DNA of 64,000 nucleotides from Euglena gracilis. Taxonomy: Eukaryota > Euglenida > Euglenophyceae > Euglenales. Under the pieces are notes generated by a model, which had not been told where the DNA came from, did no database searches, and saw nothing but the letters and a program-made list of their open reading frames with translations. How positions within the stretch are numbered: position 1 is the first letter of the stretch; each line of letters starts with the position of its first letter. This document shows positions 50,503 through 61,500 of this stretch, piece after piece. The position numbers were made by a program, and so were the translations under genes. The DNA lies in NCBI GenBank assembly GCA_039621445.1, contig CP154956.1, positions 75,492,192 through 75,556,191 of the forward strand. The letters run 5' to 3'.

Positions 50503-51541
50503 CGGACTCCCACGACACAGGAAGGGGGAGGAAGGGACCAAGAGGGCGAAGCACAAGAAGATGGTGAGGTCCTGCTTTCCTTGCCGGCTGTTCTGTTCTG
50601 GTGTGTTTGTGCGTGCGCGGGGGGTGCTTCTTACTGCGCCTTTGTTGCCGGAGTTGGCGATGAGGTGGCCTCCTCCGACACCTTGGCGAAGCTGAACCGT
50701 CGTGGCCCCGCCCCCCCCCCTCTCCCATGGTCGCTTGGTGGCCCCCCCCCCCTGATGGGGATGGTTTTCGCTTTCTGGTGTGTCGCTGTGTGGGCGGTTG
50801 GGGCTGCTTGGTTGGGGGTCCCCTTTCTGGTTGGGATGGTTTGCTTATTCTGCTGATTTTTGGGGTGGGCGGGTTGGGCTCGCCATCTTCTTGTGCTTCG
50901 CCCTCTTGGTCCCTTTCCTCCCCCTTCCTGTGTCGTGGGAGTCCGAGACCATTCGGGCTCCGCACTGCGAGATGGTGAGGTACTTTGCACCCCCCTTTGG
51001 GCCATAATATTTTGAATTTTTGAAACGACTCCCAGCCTTAAATAATGAGCTTGGAAGGCCCCAAAATTTTTCCACTGACCCAATTGCTGGACTTCTTCCA
51101 CTTGCAAACCAGCATTTTTCCACCATAAAACCCCAGCCCCTCTGGTGCTGTGGGGTTTCCAGTGGGTGGTGTCCATGCCCCCCTCTTGCAGAATTTCTCT
51201 GGTCAGGTAATTCACCCTTTCTGATGTCAAAGGTCTTTTACCATCCAAAGACCATAACAAATTATTTTTGTGTCCAACCATGTGGGCTGTCCTTTCCACA
51301 TACTCTTTCAATAAACGCCATGGGCTTATGAGGCGGGTGTGTGGCAAATTCAAAATCTCTTCCCATTTTGGGAATTGCCACCCTTTCCTTTGCAATAAAA
51401 TGAAAATTTTTTCTCCCACGAAACTGATTTTTCGCTGTGTCTTGGCTAAGTCAACCCCCCTGTGGAGGGCCAAAAGCCTCCAACAGATGATGAGTCTGTT
51501 TCTGAGCTCTTTCACAGATAGGTCTGAGAGGGGTGTGGAAT
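50503..51541 (-). mobile_element. Tandem DIRS-like array, partial unit 3
   Basis: The right terminal repeat, complementary region and recombinase C-terminal two-thirds (HSTRGAGVLWW, GQWKNFGAFQAHY) are as in unit 2. The homology stops abruptly in the recombinase at about 51,541, where unrelated DNA with repeated AATTCCC begins. Confidence 0.85.
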
Positions 51542-52385
51542 TCAGTGTACGTCTGATTCCCAATTCCCAATTCCCAAAAAGCCTTCGCTTTCGCCTTGGC
51601 GCACCTACTTGGGAACTAAAAATCAGAGTAACAGTAAAAACCCTTTTCCCACTTCCCAAGAAGCAAAGCACGGAGCAATGCAGGGAGGACGGACTGGAAA
51701 TCCAAGTCCGGTCCAAGGAAAGGAAGGAAAAGGTATAAGAAGAATACCACCTGTGGAGAGAGAAGGGGCACCCATTAGGAGATCCTAATAGGATCTGCTT
51801 CCATCCTAACTTCCTCAACGGAAGGGGACAGAAGCATACGCCTGGTACACATCCCCCTCCCAGGGCTATGCCCGATTTCCCCTTTGGACCAGGCATTCTG
51901 GCCACAGGGATTTCGGACACAGACCTGGTCTGTGGGAGGTGCACCCTGGCGCATCCACAGGGGCCCTTTCCGTCGCACAGGGGTCCACTCAAAGGGGGGG
52001 GCGGAAAGGAGGGGACCCAAAAAGCCCAAAACGCGCAAAATGGTTTGACCTATTTTGCGGTGGCTTATGGGATATAGTATATTATAGCCCACTGGGGAAA
52101 ATGGGGCTGGCAGGTTTCCTTGCCAAGCAAACCCATCCACCCAGTTTGGGTGTGCCAAAGGCACTTGGGGTTGGGTCCATGGGCATTCCAGGAAAACCCA
52201 TGGGGAGGGTGTGGAAGGAGGGGGCCTCTGGCCAGTCAAACTTGGGCAGGGCGCATGGCCAGTCAAATCTGACCACGCAAAAGGAAATCCTACTCTACAA
52301 AATCAACTGCCGGCGACAGCATTTGCCCCCGGGGGAAAGTAGAGAGGAGTGGGGGGTTGGCTTAGGCCAGAAAAATGTAAGTGGG
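51542..52385. other. Unassigned sequence between DIRS array and chromovirus
   Basis: No recognisable gene. It holds a GATCCTAATAGGATC palindrome near 51,780 and a plus-strand open stretch (51,939-52,500) with no known motif. A duplicated TTAGGCCAGAAAAATG (52,362 and 52,416) brackets a GTAAGT...poly-T-AG segment. Confidence 0.4.
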
Positions 52386-52438
52386 GGGTGTTTTTTTTTT
52401 TGGGTTTTTTTTTTTTTAGGCCAGAAAAATGGTTTTTG

Positions 52439-52469
<31 letters not shown>

Positions 52470-52492
52470 GTTTTTTGGCATTTTTTTTTGTT
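52386..52492. repeat. Poly-T tracts (poly-A on the minus strand)
   Basis: Runs of T up to about 29 long. On the minus strand they form A runs about 300 bp downstream of the last chromovirus ORF, and may mark its 3' end or an old poly-A insertion. Confidence 0.8.
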
Positions 52493-52795
52493 GGGGGCTT
52501 AAGGCCTCAAAACGGCAGCCTTAAGGCCTCAACGGCGAAGAAAAGAAAGGGAAAGGGAAAGAGGCCGTCGGCCCTGTGCGCTGCGTGTCGCACGCCCGCG
52601 AGAGGGGAGAGGGGAGAGGGGTGTGCATGCATGCGCACGGAATCCTGCACATGGCAGCATCCCGGTGGGAACTTACTAGCGGCGAATACCGCAAAGGGTC
52701 TTCGAAGGGGTTGTTCGGGCGAATACCCAAACAGGGTGTCAGGCGAATACCTGACGAGGGTGCTGAAAGACGCCGCATTGGCGCTGACAGACACC

Positions 52796-54445
52796 TCACC
52801 TGCCTTTATCGGCTGGACGTTCGCGGACCTCACGCCAGTAGTCGTGTTGGGGGTCCCCTAATGGGTCCTCAACCAACTCCAGTTGGCGTGGGGAACGCGG
52901 CGGAGCTGATTCACTCCGAATGGTGTTGAGCTCCGGATCGTTGACATCAAAGGAAGGGGTCTCCCAGTCCTTGATCCAATTATCCGGCAGCTTCTCCCTG
53001 GTACGTTCAGCATGATGCTGAAGATACCGTTGGAGCTGCTCCCAGAAAATTCTGGGCAGCATCACCGGCCAGATGATGTAATTCATCCGGGGGTGATTCG
53101 CAGGCACCTGCGGGGGCATCCCCGGGGTCTGCTTGAAGTTGATGTCATACATCCACCTCGCTGTCCGAGCTCTTGCGGTATGGGGCCGTAATACAGCCGC
53201 CAACCAACCTCTGAAGTCCACCAAATCGTGTTCTTCAGGAGGCCACAGTGGCAAGGCGTATCCGCCATGCTGACGCTTGGAGAACAGGGGGTAAACCTGT
53301 GTCTCCCAGTCGCCATCAGTCCAGAGGTAAGGCATTCTTACCTTGGCGTGTTCCTCGACGGCGAGGCGCATTGCCCCAGCGTCGATCTGGAACTCACGGG
53401 CCATTCCCGTGTGGCGGTAGCTTTCTACCTTTCGGAAGTCGGAGTGCTTCAGGCGGCCTTCCACCTGCTTGTACTCCTTCTTCCACTTCTCCAGTGTCTC
53501 CCAGTGCTGGGGGACAATGGTGGTGACTGCTCCATCAGCAGTCTGCACGAACTTGCCTCCTATACAGTTGATGCACAAGGCAGGGATATCCCTGTCGTGA
53601 GCATTCTCACTGTAGGAGTAGTTCAAGCTGTGCTTCCAGGCATTCAGGCACTCGCCACATACGAGCGCCACACAGTTCGGCACATATGCCCTGTGATGGA
53701 ACCACGAGGATTGCACCTGCCGCTTGCACACATGCACAAGCGGTTGGTTATGCCGCACATGGTGGCATACGGTGCACGTCCAGGCAAAGGACGTGCCGTG
53801 CTGGAAATCCAACACGCAGTCCTCGCCAAAGTACTGTGCCAGTACTCTGGGTGAGCGCCTGTTCCAGAATGTCCAGGTATGTTCCGGGACATAGTGGAAA
53901 GGTTCTCCGCGGACGAAGAGGGGCTGAATCCATCGATTCAGTGACCCTTTCTGGTGCCTAATAGCAGCCAGTTTCTTCGTCCTCTCTTCCACGGTGCCTA
54001 GTCTGGTCAGGATATCCTGGGTCCAGAGCTGGGCATCCGCAGACACAGGAGGTGAAGCAGGTTCATCCTGCTCCTCATCCGTCGATCCGGCGGAAGATGG
54101 GGCCTGTCGACCACGAGCCTTACCTTTCGGTTTGCTCTGGCCGTACCCGGACGATGCAACGGCCGAATAGTCGTGCATTGTCGTAGGGCCTTTCGGCTGT
54201 CCGCCAGTCTGACCTCCAGCGCCACCTTTCGGTGGTGGTTTCCCATCACCGCCTTTGGAAGGGGGCTTACAGGGTGCAGCACCCGGTTTGCCTCCTTTCG
54301 GCTTCGCACTCCCGGAATCAGGAGGTGACGCCTGCGGCTTACTCCTGGTATCAGGAGCCGATGGTGCCGGAGTAGACGTTTGCCGTCTGGGCGAAGCGGG
54401 CATACTGACCGCTGGGTCGCGCATGACGCTCCGAGGGGTCGGCAC
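52796..54445 (-). CDS. Chromovirus ORF4, cysteine-rich protein of unknown function
   Basis: 549 residues. The first 130 are Pro/Lys/Gly-rich and disordered. A globular part follows with three Cys pairs, CTVCHH (about residue 222), CGECLNAW (about 266) and CINCIGGKF (about 289), plus intervening His, suggesting one or two zinc-binding modules. The C-terminal half is Trp/Tyr/Pro-rich (WTFWNRRS, YIIWPVMLPRIFW). It overlaps ORF3 by 439 nt in the -1 frame. The Pro-rich end of ORF3 reads more naturally if continued here, so the two may be one protein joined by frameshifting or split by an indel. I do not recognise the family. Confidence 0.6.
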   Translation of the reverse strand: MPTPRSVMRDPAVSMPASPRRQTSTPAPSAPDTRSKPQASPPDSGSAKPKGGKPGAAPCKPPSKGGDGKPPPKGGAGGQTGGQPKGPTTMHDYSAVASSGYGQSKPKGKARGRQAPSSAGSTDEEQDEPASPPVSADAQLWTQDILTRLGTVEERTKKLAAIRHQKGSLNRWIQPLFVRGEPFHYVPEHTWTFWNRRSPRVLAQYFGEDCVLDFQHGTSFAWTCTVCHHVRHNQPLVHVCKRQVQSSWFHHRAYVPNCVALVCGECLNAWKHSLNYSYSENAHDRDIPALCINCIGGKFVQTADGAVTTIVPQHWETLEKWKKEYKQVEGRLKHSDFRKVESYRHTGMAREFQIDAGAMRLAVEEHAKVRMPYLWTDGDWETQVYPLFSKRQHGGYALPLWPPEEHDLVDFRGWLAAVLRPHTARARTARWMYDINFKQTPGMPPQVPANHPRMNYIIWPVMLPRIFWEQLQRYLQHHAERTREKLPDNWIKDWETPSFDVNDPELNTIRSESAPPRSPRQLELVEDPLGDPQHDYWREVRERPADKGR

Positions 54446-57400
54446 GTTCGTTCCTGGGGTTGTTCAGCCGGCCGTCGCCGAGCAGGTTCATCCTGTCCGA
54501 CGAGGCGTGGCACTGTGGTCGTCACCGGAATCGGTGCTTCCACAGGCGCTGGCGCTCCCAGAAACTCTGCCATTGTCCTCGGGACGGCAGGGACCCTGCG
54601 CGGTGTCGGTGGTCGTGGGGGTATCTCCTCCACTTCCATTTCGACATCCGGTCTAGGAGGTTGATCCTCCACAACCGCTGGCGCAGGTGCTACAGGAGGT
54701 TGATCCTCCGCTGTAGCCGGTGCGACAGATGGCTCTGTCGGCTGGGGTTCATCCCCTGAAGGTGGTTGCACTGCTGCCGGAGATGGGGGTGTGGGGACAC
54801 CGACATCTGGTGTCTCCACGACCTCAGCGGCGGAGCTTGATGCTACACCTCCACCTCGTGGCGTTAGTGCAGCAGCCACGGCAGTAATGCCAGTGACCAC
54901 GGCGCCGAGCACACGGCCTCCTAGCGAGGTGCGTGCTGTGGGACTGGCGGGTTCTTCGAGGATATCCTCGACGACCATACCAGTCACCTCGGCTAGAGGC
55001 TCAGCCGTTGGAACAGGCGTAGCATCCACAGGTATATCCCCTGCGGGTGCTGTGTCTGGCCTAGGCTGTGCCGGAGGATGCAGAGCAGCGTAGAGGATAT
55101 CCTCCACGTTCTCACCCTCCTCCTCAGGAAGTTCCTGGTCTCCACCTACCGGTGGACAGACGGGAGCCGTCGCGGGGGCCGGGGAAACCGATCGTTCCCC
55201 TGCCACTCGCGGGGCAGAGGCGAATGATACAGCCGTTCCTGTCGGAGACGGCGGCGCTGCCTCCAGTATGGTGACGGAGGGGCTGCGATCGCGTTCCTCC
55301 CGCCGCGGAATCGCAGTGGTGGAAGCGACTGACGCCTCACGTCTCCTTCGCGCCAGAGGTTCATCCTCTGGGGCGATGAAGGCGCGCAGATCCTCGGGCG
55401 AACGAGGATCGTCGGGGTGCCATCGGCATCCCTGGGCATCCGCCAGCCTGTAAAAGGCCAGCGTGCTGCTGCTGGCACTATTGGGCCAGGGTGGCGGCCA
55501 TGATGGCTGCACCCAAGCGTTTGCAGGCCTGTTCGGGCCCAGGAAGCCGCGGTAACGCGTGTCTTCCCAGACCTCGAAAAACCCGTCCTCGAACTCCTGC
55601 ACGCATGCCAGAATCGGCATACCCAGGTCGAGGATGGCCTTCGGGTGATTCATCAGCTGGAGGAATACCTCCCTGTCGAGGGTACCGCCAAACTGTCGCC
55701 TCAAATGTTCCTCCAAGTCTATCCCGGCCAGGTGCCAGTTGGGGCGCAGGTCGGCGATAACCCGACGACGACGGGGTCCCTCAACGGGGTCGCCGTAGTC
55801 TGGTGGCAAGCTTTCCATACCAGGCCTATCGTCCTGAGGGTCACGGAGATGTATATACACCTCCATGACGTAGGTGGTCCAGGCTCGCCACCAGAACTGT
55901 TGCAGCATAAAAATACGCTGCTTATGGACGCGGCGACTTTTGCCCTGGACATCCGGGGCGTCGCGGCACACATGCATAAGCATGCGGCGTCCCATCTCCA
56001 GGCCCGGGTTATCCCGAGGCGGTGGAGGACTTCCGCGTACGCCGAATCCCCAGAAGTCGACAGGAAACTCCTGCCGGCAATACTTACAACAGAGGTCATA
56101 CCTCTGTGGGTAAGCCAGGGAAACGCGCTTAACGCGGAAGGTGGAGCCGTAATGGCTCACCAGCCACACCTGGAGGTTGTTGCACCACAACACCTCGATC
56201 AGGCGTTCGATGTCGGGGTTCAGTGGGTAGTATTTCCACTGCACACCGAGGGGCCCGACTGTGTGAATACAGTCGAAGATTGCCTTCAGCCTTCGGGCCA
56301 ACACATGCTGGTCCCGAAATCCTAACTGGTGCAGGTAACTGCGGCCAGTGGAGTCGCTGAAGAGACCCCAGTTCTGGCAGGGGTATCCCAGCCAAAACCA
56401 GAGTTCCCAGAAACCCGGCTGGGCATCCAGCAAGGGTCTGCCACCTTCACCTTCGAAGGCGTACAGGTCAATTCCGTAATGGAATTGTCTGACTCCGTTC
56501 TCGGTGTGGTGTAATACCACCTCGATGACTGCTTCCGGAGGGGTGACGGGGCGGTTTCCTGCAACATGGTAATCATGCTGCATTCGCCAGCCTTCGTCCT
56601 CCAGCTCCTCCTTGAACCTGAGCATTTGCTCAAAGTCCGAGAGGACTTCTGCTGGTTCTTCCTCCTCCTCACGGGCTGTACCCTTACCCTTGCCCTCACC
56701 CTTACCTTTGCCGGCCACGCCTTTGCCTTCTCCCTTGCCTTTGCCCTCAGCCTTACCTTTGTCCTTCCCTGTCTGGCGAATACCAGAGGGTCGGGCGCTC
56801 GGTGCGGCAGGAGTCGGTTCGGTACCTTCCCATTCCATCTCTGGGGAGGGACCTTGCCGTTCCGCTGCACGTCGCGGTGACGGCGTGGCTGGGCGCTGGC
56901 TAGGAGCCTGGCGTGGGCTTGGTTTCGGCGTAGGGGGTCGCGGCTCCTTCCATACCGGAGGGATCGGCGGTGGCATTGCGGCAACAGGACGGCTCATCGC
57001 TGCCTGTGCCACTGCCGGTGGTTGCCCGGCCAGGGTATCCTGGCTGGCTTCCACCTGCATTGCCGCACCGCCTTCCGCGTCCCGTGGGCTGGGTCGCCTG
57101 GGCTGTGGGGTAAGGTTCTCCGTAACCCTATCGCGCTTCAGGGTGGCAGGTAATCCTGCCGCTCCTGCCGGGTGCTCACCGGGTAATACCGGGGTTGCCA
57201 CCCGCAGCTGCGGCTGGTACGGATGGTAGGGGGTGTATCCACGACCCTGAAGGGCAGCCAGAGAGGCGTAATACCTCGTCCGGTGCTCTTCAGACGCGAA
57301 TACTGGCTCCTGCAGGAAATGCCGAGCAAGCTCATCCTGCTCGGTTCCCGGAGGTGCCATGTGGTAGTAGGGAGCCTCCTGCCGACGGGGGACATCCCCA

Positions 57401-58317
57401 GTCTGGACAGGGGCTGCACTGGGCGGTCGGGCTGCCTCACGGTGGGGAGGTTCATCCTCCACCACTATGGGCTCCTCCCGCCTCCGTGGCTCAACGCCAG
57501 GGACAGGGGCGACCGGTGATGCCTGAGGCATCCAGTGCATGAACATGTGTTGGACGTATGCCTCAGAGGGCACGTCCGACTGTCCGGCTGGGAGTACGCG
57601 TGCGCCGCGCGGGTAATCCGCGTGCGTCGCGTACCGCGAGACAAATTGCTCCGCTGGCGGCTCGCGCGGCGGCATTCGCTGCGGCGAGGGCGGGCGAGCA
57701 AAAATTCTCGTCATCCCAGGTGGGACATGCACAGCCTCACCTACCGGTGGGGGCGTGTGCTCACGCATATGCACGGTGTGAGATCCCACCGGCGTCTGCG
57801 TTTGCAGCATGGGCGGCACATACACGCCCAGGTCCATCATGGTCTCGCCGGGTTCGAAGCCGGAATCGGCTGCGGACGAGAAGTACCGTCTCCCCGTCAT
57901 CAGGGCTTGACCGCAGGGACACCACTGAGCCACAGGGGTGTTGGCTACCACCAACAGCTGAGCACAGTATGCATCCCAAAGGGCTTGCATAAAGGGCTCC
58001 GTTGGGGGGTGTGCGCACATACGCATCGCCCGCTCCAACGTCTCCGTAGTGCGGAGGATCATCTCTCCCGCATACGGGGGCAGGCGCGATCTGCGCTGCA
58101 CTGGTGGCTGAGGTGCCGGCTGCTGGACGGCAGATGGATCTGGTACCGCATATGCGGACCGGCTGCTGGTAGCCGCGGCGAATACCGGGGCTGAAACCCT
58201 CTCAGCATGTGGGGCACCCGGAATCGGGGCCTCAGCATACTGAGGGTACTGAGGGTATGGCGCGCCAGAAGGCTGCGGCCATGGTGGACCTGGTCCAGGT
58301 CCGCGCCCAGGCAGCAT
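54007..58317 (-). CDS. Chromovirus ORF3, large protein of unknown function downstream of Pol
   Basis: 1,436 residues starting MLPGRGPGPG, 194 nt after the Pol stop, in the position occupied by env in some gypsy elements. No signal peptide or membrane helix is evident, so an envelope role is unsupported. Layout: Pro-rich N-terminus with CPCGQALMTG; a GKGKGEGKG-rich basic stretch (about 510-555); acidic EEEEEPAEVL; a globular region with WFWLGYPCQNWGLFS, IERLIEVLWCNNLQVWLVSH and DLCCKYCRQEF (possible zinc site, about residue 742); then a long Pro/Ala/Glu-rich tail. The last 150 residues become Arg-rich where the frame overlaps ORF4, consistent with an out-of-frame extension. Confidence 0.6.
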   Translation of the reverse strand: MLPGRGPGPGPPWPQPSGAPYPQYPQYAEAPIPGAPHAERVSAPVFAAATSSRSAYAVPDPSAVQQPAPQPPVQRRSRLPPYAGEMILRTTETLERAMRMCAHPPTEPFMQALWDAYCAQLLVVANTPVAQWCPCGQALMTGRRYFSSAADSGFEPGETMMDLGVYVPPMLQTQTPVGSHTVHMREHTPPPVGEAVHVPPGMTRIFARPPSPQRMPPREPPAEQFVSRYATHADYPRGARVLPAGQSDVPSEAYVQHMFMHWMPQASPVAPVPGVEPRRREEPIVVEDEPPHREAARPPSAAPVQTGDVPRRQEAPYYHMAPPGTEQDELARHFLQEPVFASEEHRTRYYASLAALQGRGYTPYHPYQPQLRVATPVLPGEHPAGAAGLPATLKRDRVTENLTPQPRRPSPRDAEGGAAMQVEASQDTLAGQPPAVAQAAMSRPVAAMPPPIPPVWKEPRPPTPKPSPRQAPSQRPATPSPRRAAERQGPSPEMEWEGTEPTPAAPSARPSGIRQTGKDKGKAEGKGKGEGKGVAGKGKGEGKGKGTAREEEEEPAEVLSDFEQMLRFKEELEDEGWRMQHDYHVAGNRPVTPPEAVIEVVLHHTENGVRQFHYGIDLYAFEGEGGRPLLDAQPGFWELWFWLGYPCQNWGLFSDSTGRSYLHQLGFRDQHVLARRLKAIFDCIHTVGPLGVQWKYYPLNPDIERLIEVLWCNNLQVWLVSHYGSTFRVKRVSLAYPQRYDLCCKYCRQEFPVDFWGFGVRGSPPPPRDNPGLEMGRRMLMHVCRDAPDVQGKSRRVHKQRIFMLQQFWWRAWTTYVMEVYIHLRDPQDDRPGMESLPPDYGDPVEGPRRRRVIADLRPNWHLAGIDLEEHLRRQFGGTLDREVFLQLMNHPKAILDLGMPILACVQEFEDGFFEVWEDTRYRGFLGPNRPANAWVQPSWPPPWPNSASSSTLAFYRLADAQGCRWHPDDPRSPEDLRAFIAPEDEPLARRRREASVASTTAIPRREERDRSPSVTILEAAPPSPTGTAVSFASAPRVAGERSVSPAPATAPVCPPVGGDQELPEEEGENVEDILYAALHPPAQPRPDTAPAGDIPVDATPVPTAEPLAEVTGMVVEDILEEPASPTARTSLGGRVLGAVVTGITAVAAALTPRGGGVASSSAAEVVETPDVGVPTPPSPAAVQPPSGDEPQPTEPSVAPATAEDQPPVAPAPAVVEDQPPRPDVEMEVEEIPPRPPTPRRVPAVPRTMAEFLGAPAPVEAPIPVTTTVPRLVGQDEPARRRPAEQPQERTCRPLGASCATQRSVCPLRPDGKRLLRHHRLLIPGVSRRRHLLIPGVRSRKEANRVLHPVSPLPKAVMGNHHRKVALEVRLADSRKALRQCTTIRPLHRPGTARANRKVRLVVDRPHLPPDRRMRSRMNLLHLLCLRMPSSGPRIS

Positions 58318-58511
58318 GATGCTACCCGAACGACGACGACAACGAAGGGTAACCTTGTTGTCAGTCGATTTGAGTGCGAGAGCACTGAAAAAGCAAGGCT
58401 TCTATCTTAATCAAAACTCTGCGAGAAAGATAGAGAAATATTGAAGTGCAGGGGGGGTATAAACGCGAAACATTCACATAAAACACACGCATTCTCCAAA
58501 ACGAAATCGTT
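58318..58511. other. Pol-ORF3 intergenic spacer
   Basis: 194 bp between the Pol stop and ORF3 start, AT-richer than its surroundings. It contains TATCTTTCTCGCAGAG on the minus strand, a possible acceptor-like or leader sequence. Nothing firm. Confidence 0.3.
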
Positions 58512-61500
58512 TCAGAAAGTGTTTATGTTTATGTCTATGTTATTGCGCTTGTTCCACAGCTTCCAATCCTGTTGGACATATCCAACAAAACTGGATGCTG
58601 GCTCCCAAGTGTCCTCCTCTGGCCCATACCCTTTCCAGCGAACTTTCCAGTAGTGCACACCCCTGTCGACCTTGTGGTCTATTATCTTATCGACCACAAA
58701 GTCGTCCGTTTCAGGTAATCTGGAACGGGGCTTGAAATATAGGCAGGGGATAGCTTTTCCGTCTGGGGGGCTTAGGTACGGTTTGAAGTCGTCCATATGG
58801 ACGTCCTCAATCCCGTTGGGCAAGGCAACTTTATATCGCCCGCTACTACCTAACCTCTCCAAAATTTCGCATGGGCCGAGCCAAAGAGGATCTAGCTTGG
58901 AAGATTGCATGCGGGTGCGGTTATTCCGTACCCACACGCGGTCACCTGGACTATACACAGGTGTGTTGAAGTTTTGTAAAAACGATTTCCGTTTGTTGGA
59001 ATGAATTTCTGTGATACGTGATTGGACTGCAGAGCGGAGTGATTCCACTTCTGCAAACCACGTTTCACAGCTGACGCTACTTCGGGCGGGTCTCTCCGAG
59101 GGGATATCCCCTATGGCCGGAGGGTCTCGTCCGAAAACAATTTTGTGTGGTGAGTGTGGTAATACCAACCCTGGCAAGGTATTGATGTAAAATAAACACC
59201 AATGAAGAACGGATAACCAATTCTTACCCGAGTCAGCCAGTGAAAGGCGAAGCATATTGACAACGGATTTCACGGCTGCCTCGGCTCTGCCATTGCCTTT
59301 CGGGCGGTATATAATGGAAAAATGCTGCTCAATACCGAGTAAACCGCACAAAGTTGTGAAAAACCGCGAAGAGATCAAGTGATCTTGATCACTCACGATT
59401 TCGTTCGGTAAACCCATTAAGCAGATGCATTTCTCCAGGAATATGGATGCCAAAATTTGGGCTGTCAACCCTGCTTTCCGGCATGGAATGGCTACTATGT
59501 ACCCACTCAGCCGACAGACGACAACAAAAACGTAATCGTAAATTTTGTCATCTGATCCTTTGCAAGGTTCAAGTTCGAGAAAATCCATGCAGAGGGACGT
59601 AAAAATGTCAGGTGGTACGGGGAAAAAGTCCATCGTACCAGGGGGGGTACCTCTGCGCGGTTTCACAGCCTGACAAATTTGGCACCGTTGCGAAATTCGC
59701 AAACAGCGCGAATATAATTCTTTTTCACTCAGGGTTGTGCAATATCTGCGACCCACTAGTGAAAGAAGTTTGGGGGCCCCAGGGTGACCGTGGTTGTGAT
59801 AGCTCAAAATCACGTCATCAACCAGGTCTTGGGGTATACAATATTTATAACCAGAATCATTCCGGAAAATAAGCCGCAATGGTGATAGAGAGTAATTCTC
59901 TATGGATTCACCATTACGAAGTCTATTCACAATGGTACTATAAATAGGGTCACGCGAATAATCCCATTCGCGGAAAAATAGGGGGGTAGGAGTTTCCGTA
60001 CGCGTAATGCGACGGGGTCCGGCAGTGCGTCCACGCCGGCGCCTTCCACGCAATGGTGAAATGGCGATGCTGCGATACACCCGGGTAACCGGTAGTGAAT
60101 CGAGCAAGTTGTCCGCAGCGTCGGATCGACGTGCGAACTGGTCAGCCTCATGGCTGCCATGAAAAGTCGCATCACCCTCATCCGGGTTCCCAGGATAATA
60201 CCAGGGGGCTCGGCTGAGAGGATCCGCAACTTTTTGCGTATGACCTGGGGTATAAACTACCACCAGGTTAAACTGGCTCAAGAACTCATGCCATCGGCAT
60301 CTTCTGCCAACTGATGACATGGCCTTGTTCAGGTCCTCGGTATACCAGTGTTGAAGGCTCTCATGATCCGTCAACACTAGTATCTGGACCAAGCTGCTGG
60401 CTATCCAGCTGCGGAACTTCTGGAGAATTAGCACAATGGCATATGTCTCCTTTTCGCGAATGCTCCATTTAACCTGTCCTTTCCCGTTGTCGCCCTGTAG
60501 CTTCCTGCTGAAGAAAGCCACAGGTCGGAGTTCATTCGCCGCATTATGCTGGCTAAGAACCCCGCCAACAGCGTAATCGCTGCTGTCGACCTCCAGGACA
60601 TACGGTTTGTATGGATCCGCGATATCGAGAACCACGTTCTCGAGGAGTAAGTCCTTGATTTTATTCAAGGCCTCGCGCATTTGGTCATCCCAAATGACTT
60701 TTGCGTTATCGGGTGTCCGATTTTTGAGTTGTCGGGTTAGGGGTACCGCGATTTTCGCGAAATCTTTCATGTAAATCGCGTAGTATTGGGCTAATCCCAA
60801 AAATCCCTTTAAATGCGTTAAGGTCTTAATGACCTCAGGAGTCCATTTCTTAATGGCCTCCATCTTACTGGGTGCGGCTTTACGCTGCCCGTTGCTCAGG
60901 ATGTGTCCGCAAAACTTAATAATTTTGCGAAACAGGTGCATTTTGGAACCCTTCACAAAAAGCACATGCTTTTGGAACGCGGATAATACCGCGCGCACAT
61001 CGCGATAATGCGGGTCGAGGATATCCTCGCCCGATTTCGCGGATGGCGGTTGGGTTCCCACCAGTACATCATCGATGTACACCAGAGCAAACGGTAAATC
61101 GCGCAAAACCCACTGGATCATGCGTTGAAACATGGCTGGGCCATTCTTAACACCCATGGGGAGTACCGTCCATTGGTACACACCCTTGGATGTCACGAAT
61201 GCCGTGTACGGTTGTGAATCAGGATGCAAATGCATCTGATGGAAACCGTCTTCCAGATCAAAGATTGACCACAACCGTTTATCCGATTGTTTTGTGATCA
61301 AATCCTCAATCAGCGGTAACGGGAAGGGGTCATCCTTTGTTTGGGAGTTCAGGTACCGGTAATCCAGCACCAGTCTCCACTTCTTCTGACCAGACTGGTC
61401 AGCGGGTTTGGGCACCACAAAAGCTTGTGATGTCCACTCGCTCTTGGAAGGGATAATCCACTTCCGCTGGATGAGCTTCTCAATCATCTCGTTGAGAGCC

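Noticed and set aside
52496-52790. 3' LTR of the chromovirus
   Set aside because: GGTATTCGCC repeats and a poly-A tract are present, but no second copy is visible because the 5' end is outside the window. Cannot be called.
54007-58317. ORF3 as an envelope glycoprotein
   Set aside because: No signal peptide, membrane helix or Cys-rich ectodomain pattern, and composition is Pro/Ala/Lys-Gly-rich.
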